From contig NZ_WHOH01000003.1 of assembly GCF_009741735.1 (NCBI RefSeq), positions 1,302,001 to 1,366,000 of the forward strand: 64,000 nt of DNA, given 5' to 3'. The DNA is from Lentibacillus sp. JNUCC-1. Lineage in GTDB: Bacteria > Bacillota > Bacilli > Bacillales > Amphibacillaceae. The position numbers and the translations under genes were made by a program. Positions 17,284-27,664 of this stretch are shown in pieces. The first letter of the stretch is position 1, and every line of letters begins with the position of its first letter. The notes beneath the pieces were generated by a model. That model had not been told where the DNA came from. It saw nothing but the letters and a program-made list of their open reading frames with translations, and did not search any database.

Positions 17284-19731
17284 TTATTGTATGGTTTCAA
17301 ATGGTTTTGTATAACCCGCTTTCTTCCACGCTTGAATCACTTCACCGTCTGTTTCAGTGTCGATTACAAATGACCCGTTACTGGATCGATCACTTTCTGT
17401 AAGTTCCAGCGGAAACACATCTATTTGTTTCCCCTCGCTCGTCAAAAGGGTGAGCAGGTCAGCTTCATTTACTGTATGAAAGCCTCTGATCCGGTGTGGC
17501 TTGCTTTTTAATTCCCTAAGCATAAGAACACCTCGTTTAGCCCTGGTGGTTTTTTCAAACGATCTGATCTTCATGCGTTTGCAGGCGCCTCGCTGAGTTA
17601 CCAGCACAAGTGACGGATCTGATAAATCATCAAACACTTGGCCGCTTACCACATAATCATCATCCTTCAGGGCGATCGCTTTCACCCCTTGAGCCCTTTG
17701 TCCCACTGCAGATATCTCAGATTCATGGTACCAGAGACCATACCCCTTATGGGTTGCGACAAATACATCAGAATAACCATTTGTCAAATGAACATTGACA
17801 ACCTCGTCCCCTTCTTTAACATTCATCGCAATCATGGTACGTGCAGTCCGTTGTGCCTGATACAGCTTAAATTCGCTTTTTTTGACCATACCTTGCTTGG
17901 TGAAGAATAAAAGATAGGCATTCTCCATGAATTCTCGAACCGGTATGGTTTGTACGATTTTTTCATCTTGTTCCATACTTGCAATGTTGGATAGATGCTG
18001 GCCCATATCTTTCCAGCGGATATCCGGCAATTCGTGGACAGGAATATAAATGAAACGTCCTTTGCTTGTGAACAACAGCATATAATCTGTTGTATCAAGT
18101 TCAGTCAGGCTGACGATATGATCATCCTCTTTAATGGCAAAATCTTCCGCATTGGAAGCGCCGTATGATCGCAGACTGGTTCGTTTAATATAACCCCCTT
18201 GAGTGACTGAAACGAGAACGTCCTCGCTCGCAACGAGCACTTCAATATCGATATTTAATTCCTCAATTTCATCTTCAATAACGGTGCGTCTACTGGTCGA
18301 GAAAGTCTTTTTAAGTGATCTCAGATCCTGTTTGATTGTCTGCAAAAGCTTTTTTTCGCTGCCTAAAATGGCTTCAAGTTTAGAAATAGCTTCCTTTAAT
18401 TCAGCTGCTTCTTTTTCCAGTGCGGTTATATCAGTGTTTGTAAGACGATATAGCTGAAGCATAACAATGGCTTCTGCTTGTTTTTCAGTAAAGCCAAACT
18501 GCTCCATAATGCGTCTTTTGGCATCACCTTTATCTTTAGAAGCTCTGATGACAGCAATCAATTCATCTAATATAGATACGGCTTTAATAAGCCCTTCGAC
18601 AATGTGAGCTCTTGCTTGAGCCTTGTTCAAATCAAATGTCGTCTGCCGAGTGACGACTTCTTTCTGGTGTGCAATATAAGCATCCAGCATGGCGGGCAAT
18701 GATAAGAGCTTTGGTGTTTTATCCTGTATGGCAACCATGTTGAAGTGATACGTAACCTGCAAATCTGTATTTTTATACAAATAATTCAGGATGCCAGTTG
18801 GATTGGCGTCTTTTTTAAGTTCGATCACTACTCTGAGACCGGTGCGGTCGGTTTCGTCACGCACCTCCGCAATACCTTCTACTTTTTTGTCAATGCGCAG
18901 TTCATCCATTTTTTTAACCATAGACGCTTTGTTGACTTCAAAAGGAATTTCATCGATGACAATTTGCTGTCTATTGCCCCGAATATCTTCTATAGCCGTC
19001 CTTCCGCGAATAACCACCTTGCCTTTGCCTGTTTCATATGCTTTGCGAATTCCTTCTATACCTTGAACAATGCCCCCTGTTGGAAAATCAGGACCTTTGA
19101 TGATCGTCATCAAAGTGGACAGCTCAACAGCAGGCTGGTCGATTTTCTTAATAACAGCGTCAATCACTTCATCAAGGTTATGTGGGGGAATATCTGTCGC
19201 ATACCCGGCCGAGATACCTGTAGACCCATTCACAAGTAAATTCGGGAATTTAGCTGGCAGTACAACAGGCTCAGAAATGGTGTCGTCAAAGTTCGGAATA
19301 TAATCCACTGTTTCTTTTTCAATATCACGCAGCATTTCTGAAGCAATTTTAGAGATCCTTGCTTCAGTGTAACGCATGGCAGCAGGAGGATCACCATCAA
19401 CACTACCATTATTCCCATGCATTTCTACGAGGACGTTTCTCACTTTCCAATCTTGACTCAAACGAACCATGGCTTCATAAACAGATGAATCGCCATGGGG
19501 GTGATAGTTACCGATGACAGTTCCTACAGTTTTGGCAGCTTTTCTAAAAGCTTTGTCATGCGTATTTTTCTCTTCATGCATCGCAAATAAAATTCTGCGC
19601 TGGACTGGTTTGAGTCCGTCTCTGGCATCTGGCAGTGCCCTGTCTTGAATGATATATTTACTGTATCTGGCAAACCGGTCCCCGATGACTTCTTCTAATG
19701 GAAGATCGAGATAATTTTCTGATCGTGCCAA
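17284..19731 (-). CDS. parC: DNA topoisomerase IV subunit A
   Basis: 815-residue breakage-reunion subunit of topoisomerase IV, which decatenates daughter chromosomes. The catalytic Tyr is in AMRYTEARIS. The quinolone-sensitive helix reads HPHGDSSVYEAM, the wild-type Ser being present. C-terminal beta-pinwheel repeats follow. It is 16 bases downstream of parE, as in other Bacillaceae. It is ParC rather than GyrA because of linkage to parE-plsY and the absence of a GyrA box of the QRRGGKG type. Confidence 0.95.
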   Translation of the reverse strand: MARSENYLDLPLEEVIGDRFARYSKYIIQDRALPDARDGLKPVQRRILFAMHEEKNTHDKAFRKAAKTVGTVIGNYHPHGDSSVYEAMVRLSQDWKVRNVLVEMHGNNGSVDGDPPAAMRYTEARISKIASEMLRDIEKETVDYIPNFDDTISEPVVLPAKFPNLLVNGSTGISAGYATDIPPHNLDEVIDAVIKKIDQPAVELSTLMTIIKGPDFPTGGIVQGIEGIRKAYETGKGKVVIRGRTAIEDIRGNRQQIVIDEIPFEVNKASMVKKMDELRIDKKVEGIAEVRDETDRTGLRVVIELKKDANPTGILNYLYKNTDLQVTYHFNMVAIQDKTPKLLSLPAMLDAYIAHQKEVVTRQTTFDLNKAQARAHIVEGLIKAVSILDELIAVIRASKDKGDAKRRIMEQFGFTEKQAEAIVMLQLYRLTNTDITALEKEAAELKEAISKLEAILGSEKKLLQTIKQDLRSLKKTFSTSRRTVIEDEIEELNIDIEVLVASEDVLVSVTQGGYIKRTSLRSYGASNAEDFAIKEDDHIVSLTELDTTDYMLLFTSKGRFIYIPVHELPDIRWKDMGQHLSNIASMEQDEKIVQTIPVREFMENAYLLFFTKQGMVKKSEFKLYQAQRTARTMIAMNVKEGDEVVNVHLTNGYSDVFVATHKGYGLWYHESEISAVGQRAQGVKAIALKDDDYVVSGQVFDDLSDPSLVLVTQRGACKRMKIRSFEKTTRAKRGVLMLRELKSKPHRIRGFHTVNEADLLTLLTSEGKQIDVFPLELTESDRSSNGSFVIDTETDGEVIQAWKKAGYTKPFETIQ

Positions 19732-19746
19732 GATAATCCCCCCATG

Positions 19747-21699
19747 TTACGAATGAATTTTGTCATTTTCTAGTATATTAGCTGCTTCCTGCATGCCGAA
19801 TTCAACGTTCGTTTCAATCCAGTTTCGTCTTGGTTCAACCTTGTCTCCCATTAATGTTGTCACGCGTCGTTCAGCTCGTGCCAAATCCTCAATGGTGACC
19901 CGGATTAAAGTTCTTGTCTCAGGGCTCATTGTTGTTTCCCACAACTGATCAGCATTCATCTCACCAAGACCTTTATACCGCTGGATGATATAACCGTTTT
20001 TAAATGTTTTGACCGCTTCTTCCATCTCTGTTTCATCCCAGGCGTAGACGATTTTTTCTTGCTTGCCTTTCCCCTTGGAAACTTTATAAAGTGGCGGAAG
20101 AGCGATATAAACTTTTCCAGCTTCAACTAAAGGTCGCATATACCGGTAGAAAAAGGTCAGCAGCAAGATTTGGATATGAGCACCGTCTGTATCCGCATCT
20201 GTCATGATAATGATTTTATCATATTGTACGTCTTCCATATCAAAGTCCCCGCCGACGCCAGCTCCAATGGTGTGGATGATCGTGGAAATCTCCTCATTTT
20301 TTAAGATCTCCTGAATCTTGGCTTTTTCGGTGTTAATGACTTTTCCTCGAAGCGGCAGGACTGCTTGAAACTTGCGGTCTCTTCCTTGTTTGGCAGAACC
20401 GCCGGCAGAATCCCCCTCCACCAGATAAAGTTCATTCTTTTTGGGATTTTTGGATTGTGCTGGTGTAAGCTTGCCGGAAAGGAGGGCATCTTTGCGACGG
20501 CGTTTCTTTCCGGAACGTGCTTCCTCACGCGCTTTTCGAGCTGATTCACGTGCTTCTTTTGCTTTAATGGCTTTACGGATGAGCATGTTGGAGATATCAG
20601 GATTTTCTTCAAGGAAAAAAGATAGTTGTTCTGATACGACTGAATCAACGGCAGATCTTGCCTCTGAGGTTCCAAGCTTTCCTTTGGTTTGACCTTCAAA
20701 CTGCAGCTTATCCTCAGGTATTCTTACAGAAACAACTGCCGTCAGACCTTCTCTTATATCACTGCCTTCGAGATTTTTATCTTTTTCTTTAAGAAGTGTA
20801 TTCTTTCTGGCAAATTCATTGAATATCCGTGTAATAGCTGATTTGGCTCCGGACTCATGTGTGCCCCCATCATGTGTCCTGACATGGTTGACGAAAGATA
20901 GCACATTTTCGGCGTAGCCATCATTAAATTGACAGGCAAAATCGACTTCTATGCTATCATTTTCACCTGAAAAAGCTGCAACAGCATGTAAGGCGTCTTT
21001 TTCTTCATTTAAATAATGAATGAATGAAACGAGCCCATCTGGATATTCATATACATCTTGTTGATCGTGACGTTCGTCAATAAGTTCTACACGTAAGCCT
21101 TTAAGTAAGAAAGCAGCCTCTCGCAGCCGTTCGGCAATGACGTCATAATCAAACGTAGTAACAGAAAAAATAGCAGGATCCGGTTTAAAATGCACACACG
21201 TGCCTGTTTTCCTGATTGGTTTTATTTTCTGTAATGGTGTGATATCTTTTCCGCCATTGGCAAAACTCTGGTCGTATTTGTAGCCATCTCTGTATGTAGT
21301 CACTTTCATCCATTCGGAAAGGGCATTGACAACAGACGCCCCTACTCCATGCAGACCGCCGCTTGTTTTGTAGCCGCCTTGACCAAATTTACCTCCTGCG
21401 TGCAGGATTGTGAAAATCACTTCGATTGTGGGCTTACCTGTCCGGTGCATACCGGTTGGAATGCCCCGTCCTTTGTCCTCAACCGATATACTGTTGTCTT
21501 TATGTATGGTTATTTTGATCAAATCACCGTAACCGTTCAGCATTTCATCGACGGCATTATCAACTATTTCAAAGACAAGATGATGAAGACCTCTGTGGTC
21601 AGTGCTGCCGATATACATGGCCGGGCGCTTACGCACAGCTTCCAGCCCTTCCAGCACCTGTATCGAATCATCTGTATACTGCGAAGATTGATTTGTCAT
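19747..21699 (-). CDS. parE: DNA topoisomerase IV subunit B
   Basis: 650-residue ATPase subunit of topoisomerase IV: GHKL ATP site (EIVDNAVDEML, DKGRGIPTG, GGLHGVGASVVNALS), TOPRIM EGDSAGG and the Mg-binding DADTDGAHI, and the C-terminal IQRYKGLGEMNADQLWETT. ATG 21699 was chosen (GGGGAG 9 bases upstream) over an in-frame start at 21726. Operon with parC. Confidence 0.95.
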   Translation of the reverse strand: MTNQSSQYTDDSIQVLEGLEAVRKRPAMYIGSTDHRGLHHLVFEIVDNAVDEMLNGYGDLIKITIHKDNSISVEDKGRGIPTGMHRTGKPTIEVIFTILHAGGKFGQGGYKTSGGLHGVGASVVNALSEWMKVTTYRDGYKYDQSFANGGKDITPLQKIKPIRKTGTCVHFKPDPAIFSVTTFDYDVIAERLREAAFLLKGLRVELIDERHDQQDVYEYPDGLVSFIHYLNEEKDALHAVAAFSGENDSIEVDFACQFNDGYAENVLSFVNHVRTHDGGTHESGAKSAITRIFNEFARKNTLLKEKDKNLEGSDIREGLTAVVSVRIPEDKLQFEGQTKGKLGTSEARSAVDSVVSEQLSFFLEENPDISNMLIRKAIKAKEARESARKAREEARSGKKRRRKDALLSGKLTPAQSKNPKKNELYLVEGDSAGGSAKQGRDRKFQAVLPLRGKVINTEKAKIQEILKNEEISTIIHTIGAGVGGDFDMEDVQYDKIIIMTDADTDGAHIQILLLTFFYRYMRPLVEAGKVYIALPPLYKVSKGKGKQEKIVYAWDETEMEEAVKTFKNGYIIQRYKGLGEMNADQLWETTMSPETRTLIRVTIEDLARAERRVTTLMGDKVEPRRNWIETNVEFGMQEAANILENDKIHS

Positions 21700-21840
21700 A
21701 TTCAATGACTCCCCTCTGTCTTGCAAAGCTTACTATATTATAAACATTAGAACGTGCGTTTGCAATAGACCGTTTTTTTTGACTGCCATTTAGTATACTA
21801 TATTTGTCAAACCCTTGTATAGTGCCTTTTATTCGCTTTA

Positions 21841-21868
21841 AAAAGGTGCCCCATGAAGGGCACCTTTT
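21841..21868 (-). terminator. Terminator after yneT
   Basis: An 11-base perfect stem (AAAAGGTGCCC, 21841-21851, with GGGCACCTTTT, 21858-21868) lies 8 bases past the yneT stop. It separates yneT from parE. Confidence 0.8.
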
Positions 21869-21875
21869 GACATAG

Positions 21876-22295
21876 TTACTGTTTAACAAGCAGGGAATGA
21901 AGAACTTTAATGCACATATCCATTATTACGGTGAACTCGTGGTCGTTTAAATAATGATAGGCTTCTTCGTTGATGATCCCTTGTTGGGCCCAAAACACAC
22001 GGCATTCTGTCTTAACTGCTTCCTCTGCTATCGCTGGTAAATATTCAGGTCTGCGGAAGACGTTGATAATGTCGATCTGTTCAGGAACGTCTGTCAGTGT
22101 GGCGTAGGCTTTTTCACCGAGTACTTCATCGACGGTAGGGTTAACAGGTATAATCCGGTACCCATTATCCTGCATAATTTTAGCAATTTGGTAAGAGGTG
22201 CGTTCAGTATTTGCTGATAACCCAACGACTGCGATGGTTTTTGATGTTTCTAGAATTTCGCGGATTGTTTGGTTGTCAGGATTTTGCCATGACAT
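21876..22295 (-). CDS. yneT: CoA-binding domain protein
   Basis: 139-residue Rossmann-like protein of the CoA_binding_2 family (YneT/YccU). The N-terminal strand-loop is TIAVVGLSANTERTSYQIAK, and FWAQQGIINEEA is the typical second half. Function is unknown; CoA binding is a family prediction. ATG 22295 follows GGGAGGC. Position between plsY and parE matches B. subtilis yneT. Confidence 0.9.
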   Translation of the reverse strand: MSWQNPDNQTIREILETSKTIAVVGLSANTERTSYQIAKIMQDNGYRIIPVNPTVDEVLGEKAYATLTDVPEQIDIINVFRRPEYLPAIAEEAVKTECRVFWAQQGIINEEAYHYLNDHEFTVIMDMCIKVLHSLLVKQ

Positions 22296-22490
22296 ATGCG
22301 TGCCTCCCATTCGATAAATTTGGTTCTTATTTCATTCTACCACAAAACACCTAAAACCTTAATGCTGCTGCACTTAATCTCAGATCAGGCAGTTTTATTT
22401 TGATTTGCAAACTTGGCATATCCCTTTCGTTCTTTAATGTGTTATAATTTTAATGAACATGTTCCTATTCTTCTGGCCGAGGTGTTTTAT

Positions 22491-23072
22491 ATGGAGTTTT
22501 TGATGTTTGCATTGATTGCCTATCTGCTTGGGTCCATCCCATCCGCTTTAGTCATAGGCAAAGTGATATTTAAGTTGGATATCCGTGAACATGGCAGCGG
22601 TAATCTTGGTGCAACAAATGCTTTTAGAGTGCTTGGATTCAAAGCAGGCAGTGCCGTTACATTGATCGATATTTTAAAGGGCACAGCCGCAACCGTTATA
22701 CCGGTTTTGGTTGGGACAGGTGTTCATCCCCTTCTCATTGGACTGTTTGCCGTCGTTGGACATACATATCCTTTGTTTGCACGTTTTAAAGGTGGTAAAG
22801 CTGTAGCAACTTCCGGCGGCATTATTTTAGGCGTTTATCCGCTTCTATTTGTTATTATGATCCTTACATTTTTGCTGACATTATACTTATCGAAGTATGT
22901 TTCGCTTTCGTCTATGGTGACGGGGGTTGTGACAATCATATTGTCATTCATCATTCAAGATATTGTTCTGATGATCATTATAACAGCTTTGACGGCATTC
23001 GTGTTTTATCGGCATAAAGACAATATAAAGAGAATCAAAAACAAAACCGAGCCAAAAATCACTTGGATGTAA
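22491..23072 (+). CDS. plsY: Glycerol-3-phosphate acyltransferase
   Basis: 193-residue polytopic membrane enzyme that acylates glycerol 3-phosphate from acyl-phosphate, the first step of phospholipid synthesis. Three loop motifs are present: [11 protein letters not shown], the [15 protein letters not shown] motif, and [21 protein letters not shown] 22491 after CCGAGGTG gives the standard N-terminus; the frame open to 22413 is non-coding leader. A TATAAT-like -10 lies at 22443. Confidence 0.95.
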   Translation: MEFLMFALIAYLLGSIPSALVIGKVIFKLDIREHGSGNLGATNAFRVLGFKAGSAVTLIDILKGTAATVIPVLVGTGVHPLLIGLFAVVGHTYPLFARFKGGKAVATSGGIILGVYPLLFVIMILTFLLTLYLSKYVSLSSMVTGVVTIILSFIIQDIVLMIIITALTAFVFYRHKDNIKRIKNKTEPKITWM

Positions 23073-23099
23073 ATCTGATTATAAAAAGAGGCGTTGCAA

Positions 23100-23348
23100 A
23101 TGAAATATATCGCTATAGCGCTCATTAAATTCTACCAAAAAGCCATTAGTCCTTTTAAGCCTCCAACATGTCGCTTTTATCCGTCATGCTCGGCATATAG
23201 TCTTGAAGCGTTTAAACGATTTGGTGCATTAAAAGGCGGATATTTATCCTTAAAGCGCATTAGTAAATGTCATCCATTTCATCCAGGCGGCGTTGATTTA
23301 GTTCCAGAAAAAACCAAACATCACCATCACTCAAATCGTTTAAGTTGA
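23100..23348 (+). CDS. yidD: Membrane protein insertion efficiency factor YidD
   Basis: 82-residue protein with the diagnostic [19 protein letters not shown] and HPFHPGGVD segments. It has an amphipathic N-terminus and is thought to assist YidC-dependent membrane insertion. ATG 23100 is preferred over TTG 23094, which abuts the AGAGGCG site. It follows plsY by 27 bases. Its 3' end converges on yneQ, and a restored yneQ frame would overlap it by about 22 bases. Confidence 0.92.
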   Translation: MKYIAIALIKFYQKAISPFKPPTCRFYPSCSAYSLEAFKRFGALKGGYLSLKRISKCHPFHPGGVDLVPEKTKHHHHSNRLS

Positions 23349-23381
23349 TCCTGGCATCCTTCTGCTGTCAGGATCTTTTTT
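23347..23381 (+). terminator. Terminator of plsY-yidD
   Basis: GATCCTG (23347-23353) pairs with CAGGATC (23369-23375), followed by six T. The hairpin overlaps the 3' part of yneQ on the other strand. Confidence 0.7.
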
Positions 23382-23622
23382 GTCTTTCTCCGAATAAATC
23401 AAAATGTGGATATGTGTCGTCTCTGTGAATCCACTCTTTTTTAAGGCCGTATTGTCTTCCCCAAGCTTCTAATTTCGGGAGATCTGCACAACCCGCTTTT
23501 GTAACGGTATCACATCCCGGAAACCGATCATCCAGCCAGTAGTGTGTCAGAAAGGCAATTTCTCCTTTCTTGACAGCTTTTTTCCATTGATTCAGTTCTT
23601 GCCTTCTTAATCCAAAAGCCAT
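23368..23622 (-). CDS. yneQ: YneQ family protein, C-terminus probably frameshifted
   Basis: 84 residues as given, with the conserved FLTHYWLDDRFPG and YPHFDLFGER segments recognised from YneQ of Bacillus; function unknown. Start ATG 23622 overlaps the yneP stop (TAATG), so translation is coupled. Adding one A to the A6 tract (plus T6 at 23376-23381) continues the frame as [17 protein letters not shown] to a stop at 23327. That gives about 98 residues, close to the family size as I remember it. The present stop is therefore suspect. Confidence 0.8.
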   Translation of the reverse strand: MAFGLRRQELNQWKKAVKKGEIAFLTHYWLDDRFPGCDTVTKAGCADLPKLEAWGRQYGLKKEWIHRDDTYPHFDLFGERQKRS

Positions 23623-24050
23623 TATGATTCATCCTTTATGATTTCTTTATAAGCCTTATGCCATTCGGGATAAGCTTTCCTGAGAGACAAAGGACGGAAT
23701 GTGTCTTTTTTAACAATGACATGTTCTGTTTCTCCGGTAACAGCTGCAGTGCCATCTTCAGTAAAAACAGTGTAGCCATAGGTTGTGCGGATACCATTAT
23801 AGGACTGCAGCCATGTCTCGATATAAGCCTTTTCTCCGTAGCGAATGGGCTTTATGTAGGAAACATGTACATCGACAACGGGGGATACAATTCCGTTTCG
23901 TTCCATATCTGCATAATCAAAACCGAGATTTTTTATGAAGTGGGTTCGTCCAATCTCAAACCAAATTAAATAATTGGCGTGATATACAACCCCCATTTGA
24001 TCAGTTTCCTGATAGCGTACTTCTATAGGTGTTTGTGTTTTCTGTGACAA
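23622..24050 (-). CDS. yneP: Hotdog-fold acyl-CoA thioesterase (YbgC/YneP family)
   Basis: 142-residue 4HBT thioesterase. The active-site segment RYQETDQMGVVYHANYLIWFE carries the catalytic Asp. It hydrolyses small acyl-CoA thioesters; the physiological substrate is unknown. Start TTG 24050 is placed by the perfect AAGGAGG 8 bases upstream; the longer frame to 24077 begins before that site. Confidence 0.88.
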   Translation of the reverse strand: MSQKTQTPIEVRYQETDQMGVVYHANYLIWFEIGRTHFIKNLGFDYADMERNGIVSPVVDVHVSYIKPIRYGEKAYIETWLQSYNGIRTTYGYTVFTEDGTAAVTGETEHVIVKKDTFRPLSLRKAYPEWHKAYKEIIKDES

Positions 24051-24108
24051 TCTAATAGCCTCCTTGTATCCTTGCACATTAATTTTATCATATTACATTC
24101 AAAATCAC

Positions 24109-24145
24109 ATAAAAAACCAGGCTGCATCTTAATGTCAGCCTGGTT
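24109..24145 (-). terminator. Terminator after tlp
   Basis: AACCAGGCTG (24115-24124) pairs with CAGCCTGGTT (24136-24145) and is followed by six T on the minus strand. Confidence 0.85.
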
Positions 24146-24151
24146 ATCAAT

Positions 24152-24382
24152 TCATTGTTGCTGATGATCGTATTCATCCTTGATTTCCTGTCGCATGCCT
24201 TCGATCGCTTGTTCACGACGTTTGTTTTTTGCTTTTAATTGCTCTTTGTCCTGACCTGATAAGTGTGACATGGTTTCATGCGATTCTTCAATGTTTTCTA
24301 TGGTGTCCTGAACCATATCCTGCAGTTTTTCTACATTATCACTTCGGTCATCTGGCTTTGGTGCATATTTGTCATCTTTCAT
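24152..24382 (-). CDS. tlp: Small acid-soluble spore protein Tlp
   Basis: 76-residue charged, helical protein with the Tlp hallmark KPDDRSDNVEKLQDMVQDTI and a Glu/Lys-rich tail. Tlp is made in the forespore and carried in the spore. It has its own ribosome site (GGGGAGGG) and terminator, as expected for a sigma-G gene. The acnA-tlp-yneP order matches B. subtilis. Confidence 0.9.
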   Translation of the reverse strand: MKDDKYAPKPDDRSDNVEKLQDMVQDTIENIEESHETMSHLSGQDKEQLKAKNKRREQAIEGMRQEIKDEYDHQQQ

Positions 24383-24456
24383 TTATAAAGCCCTCCCCAT
24401 TATGATGATTGATTCAAATGTAGTTTATACATAATGGGCAGAACTATACACGGCAT

Positions 24457-24600
24457 TCACGTGTCTGCTTTCTGCAAATATTCATGTCTTCTTTGTTCTA
24501 ACTTTTTTTCGATTCGGTTCATGAGTTCCTGATCTGACATGATTTGTCTTCTGTTCTCCTGAACAAGTTCATCAAATGATTGTCGTTTCTTCAAGGCCAC
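24457..24600 (-). CDS. FbpB-family small basic protein
   Basis: 47 residues, basic, with KKRQSFDELVQENRRQIM and SDQELMNRIEKKLEQR, the signature of Fur-regulated basic protein B, which works with the FsrA small RNA in iron sparing in B. subtilis. Start GTG 24600 is set by AAAGGAG 8 bases upstream. It sits next to aconitase, an iron-sulfur enzyme whose synthesis is lowered under iron limitation in B. subtilis. No Fur box could be recognised. Confidence 0.75.
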   Translation of the reverse strand: MALKKRQSFDELVQENRRQIMSDQELMNRIEKKLEQRRHEYLQKADT

Positions 24601-24700
24601 TTCAACCACTCCTTTAATATGCCTGTTCAAATTGCTAGGTGAATTTGAATTTACATTTAATAGAAGTATGGCCATTTTTTAAAAAATATATACAAAGAAA

Positions 24701-24737
24701 AAAAACTTCCTGCACAATTGGGTGCAGGAAGTTTTTT
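24701..24737 (-). terminator. Terminator of acnA
   Basis: AAAAACTTCCTGCAC (24701-24715) pairs with GTGCAGGAAGTTTTT (24722-24736) and runs into a T-rich tract. It is 14 bases past the aconitase stop. Confidence 0.9.
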
Positions 24738-24750
24738 GGATTTCAATGTG

Positions 24751-27456
24751 TTAAGCCATTTTTTGACGAAGAACCATTTGCAGGATTCCGCCGTGACGAT
24801 AATAATCAACTTCCACGTCACTATCGAAACGGGCAATGACTTCGAATTGAGTTGTTTTACCTGTTTCGTCCACTGCCGTGACAGACACAAGGTCATGTGG
24901 TTTGACAGACTCTCCAACTTCAATGTTAAATGTTTCTCGACCGGTGAGACCAAGTTTATCGGCGTTTTCACCTTTTTTAAACTGCAGCGGCAGTACACCC
25001 ATCATAACGAGGTTTGAACGGTGTATACGTTCAAAGCTCTCTGCAATGACAGCTTCAATCCCCAACAAGTTGGTTCCTTTGGCCGCCCAGTCACGAGAAG
25101 ACCCCATACCATAGTCTTTGCCTGCCATTACAATCAGACCTGTTTGATTTTCTTGATATTTCATGGCTGCATCGTATATTGGCATAACTTCTTCAGTTGG
25201 CCAGTAAGTGGTATATCCACCTTCTGTTCCTGGGGCAAGCTGGTTCCGAATGCGGATATTCGCAAATGTGCCGCGCATCATAACTTCATGATTACCACGG
25301 CGTGAACCATATGAATTAAAGTTTCTTGGTGTGACGCCTTTTTCCTGCAAATATTGTCCTGCAGGCATATCTTTGGCGATGGCTCCTGCCGGTGAAATGT
25401 GGTCCGTCGTTACCGAATCACCGAATTTCCCAATTGCGCGCAGATCATTTAATGGATGGACAGACCCAGCTTCTTTTTGCAGATTCTCGAAAAATGGCGG
25501 GTTCTGAATATAAGTGGATTCAGCATCCCACTCAAATAACGGTTCATCTGTCGTTTGAATCTTATTCCATTTTTCGTTCGAGTCGAATACACTCTCGTAT
25601 TCTTTACGGAAGATAGTTGGGTTAACGACTTGTTCAACTTCTTGCTTAATTTCTTCCATAGCTGGCCAGATATCGCTCATATAAATCGCGTTACCTTCAG
25701 CATCCGTACCGAGCGCTTCTTTGGTAAGATCAATATCGACTGTTCCTGCCAAAGCATAGGCAACTACAAGTGGCGGGGAAGCCAGATAATTCGCTTTTAC
25801 AAGCGGATGAATGCGTCCCTCAAAGTTACGGTTCCCGGAAAGCACACTGGAAACTGTTAAATCATTTTCGGCAATCGCATCTTCAATCTCAGGTAATAAA
25901 GGTCCGGAGTTACCGATGCAAGTTGTACAGCCATAACCGACTAAGCTGAAGCCCAACTTCTCTAAATATGGCATTAAGCCTGCATCTTCAAGGTAGCGTG
26001 TAACCACCTTAGAACCGGGAGCAAGTGATGTTTTAACATAATCAGGTACTTCAAGGCCTTTTTCAACAGCATTTTTGGCCAAAAGTCCTGCACCAAGCAT
26101 AACGTATGGATTTGAGGTGTTTGTACAGGATGTAATAGCAGCAATCGCCAGAGAACCTGTCTTCATGACAGATTTTTTGCCGCTTGCATGCTCAATAGTA
26201 ACCTCTTTGTCAAATTCATTTTTATCAAGCCCAAATCCTTGGTTGCCTTCAGGTGCTGTGATCGCTTTGTTGAATGTTTTCTTCATATCGGACAAAGCAA
26301 TCAAATCCTGTGGGCGTTTAGGGCCGGATAGATTTGGCTCGAGATCAGAGAGGTCGATTTCAATGATATCTGTATAATCCGGATCGGCTTGTTCAGGTGA
26401 ATACCACAGATTATTTTTCTTAGCATAGGTTTCAACAAGCTCAATTTGTTCTTCGTCCCGTCCGGTTAAACGTAAGTACCGCAGAGTTTCTTCATCAATT
26501 GGGAAGAAACCGCATGTTGCCCCATATTCCGGTGCCATGTTGGAAATGGTTGCACGATCTGCAAGTGGCATATCTGCAAGACCAGGTCCGAAGTATTCAA
26601 CAAACTTCCCTACAACACTCTTCTCACGGAGTACTTGCGTGACCTTTAACGCCAAGTCTGTAGCAGTTGTACCTTGTGGGAAGTTCCCTGTGAATTTAAC
26701 GCCTACCACTTCTGGTGCCGGGAAATAAGAAGGTTGACCAAGCATGCCTGCTTCAGCTTCAATTCCGCCTACGCCCCAGCCTAAAATACCGAGTCCGTTA
26801 ATCATCGTAGTATGGGAATCTGTACCAACGAGCGTATCTGGGAATGCATCATAATGACCGTTTTCATTTTTGATACCATGAACGACGTTTGCGATGTATT
26901 CCAGGTTAACTTGGTGCACGATTCCGGTTGCTGGTGGAACAGCACGGTAGTTGTCAAAAGCTTTTTGTGCCCAGTGGAGGAATTCATAACGTTCAGCATT
27001 ACGATCAAATTCCAATTCCATATTTGCTTTGAGGGCATTGGCTGTGCCATATTCATCAACCTGTACAGAGTGGTCAATGACAAGATCCACTGGTACTTCG
27101 GGATTGATTTTATCCGGCTCTCCCCCCATATCCACCATAGCTTTGCGAAGAGATGCCAAATCAACGACAGCAGGCACTCCTGTAAAGTCTTGCAAGATTA
27201 CCCGTGACGGTTTAAAAGGAACATCCACGTTTCCTTTTTTTGTACCCCAGTTTAACAAGCCTTCAATGTGTTCATTTTTAATAACCCGTCCATCATGTTG
27301 GCGTAAGACAGATTCCAATAATACTCTGATGGAAAATGGCAATCGAGAAACGGCATCTTTTTTATTGCTCTCCAATGTTTTCAGCTCAAAGTAATCATAT
27401 GTTTTACCATTGAGTTCAAATTGCTTTTTCGCATTTTGTGTGTAATTCTCTCCCAT
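24751..27456 (-). CDS. acnA: Aconitate hydratase
   Basis: 901-residue TCA-cycle aconitase (citB of B. subtilis) that also acts as an iron-responsive RNA-binding protein in that species. The [4Fe-4S] ligands are in [14 protein letters not shown] and [13 protein letters not shown]. Other motifs are [19 protein letters not shown] and the swivel-domain [15 protein letters not shown]. Start ATG 27456 after AAAGGGG. It is monocistronic, between a terminator and a 208-base leader with no recognised operator. Confidence 0.96.
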   Translation of the reverse strand: MGENYTQNAKKQFELNGKTYDYFELKTLESNKKDAVSRLPFSIRVLLESVLRQHDGRVIKNEHIEGLLNWGTKKGNVDVPFKPSRVILQDFTGVPAVVDLASLRKAMVDMGGEPDKINPEVPVDLVIDHSVQVDEYGTANALKANMELEFDRNAERYEFLHWAQKAFDNYRAVPPATGIVHQVNLEYIANVVHGIKNENGHYDAFPDTLVGTDSHTTMINGLGILGWGVGGIEAEAGMLGQPSYFPAPEVVGVKFTGNFPQGTTATDLALKVTQVLREKSVVGKFVEYFGPGLADMPLADRATISNMAPEYGATCGFFPIDEETLRYLRLTGRDEEQIELVETYAKKNNLWYSPEQADPDYTDIIEIDLSDLEPNLSGPKRPQDLIALSDMKKTFNKAITAPEGNQGFGLDKNEFDKEVTIEHASGKKSVMKTGSLAIAAITSCTNTSNPYVMLGAGLLAKNAVEKGLEVPDYVKTSLAPGSKVVTRYLEDAGLMPYLEKLGFSLVGYGCTTCIGNSGPLLPEIEDAIAENDLTVSSVLSGNRNFEGRIHPLVKANYLASPPLVVAYALAGTVDIDLTKEALGTDAEGNAIYMSDIWPAMEEIKQEVEQVVNPTIFRKEYESVFDSNEKWNKIQTTDEPLFEWDAESTYIQNPPFFENLQKEAGSVHPLNDLRAIGKFGDSVTTDHISPAGAIAKDMPAGQYLQEKGVTPRNFNSYGSRRGNHEVMMRGTFANIRIRNQLAPGTEGGYTTYWPTEEVMPIYDAAMKYQENQTGLIVMAGKDYGMGSSRDWAAKGTNLLGIEAVIAESFERIHRSNLVMMGVLPLQFKKGENADKLGLTGRETFNIEVGESVKPHDLVSVTAVDETGKTTQFEVIARFDSDVEVDYYRHGGILQMVLRQKMA

Positions 27457-27664
27457 TGCTATTAAACCCCTTTCAGCTTAATATTTTCAATTTGCTTTGT
27501 TACGATTGGAAAAAGTTTCATTAATAGACACAATAAAACCTCTGTCCCTCTTTATACTAAATGAAGACAGCTGATAACTCAATGAATTCGTTATACTGGA
27601 CAGATATCATATTGTTATTCAAGGTGATAAGTAATAGTTATACACAATGGAAGAAATGTCTATT

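Noticed and set aside
24751..27456. Many antisense frames of 60-130 codons opposite acnA (and likewise opposite parC, parE, glnA, tkt)
   Set aside because: They are shadows of strongly coding minus-strand genes, with no recognisable domains or ribosome sites.
27457..27664. Riboswitch or CcpC-type operator in the acnA leader
   Set aside because: No ATAA-N7-TTAT arrangement and no known riboswitch pattern could be seen; the region is only AT-rich.
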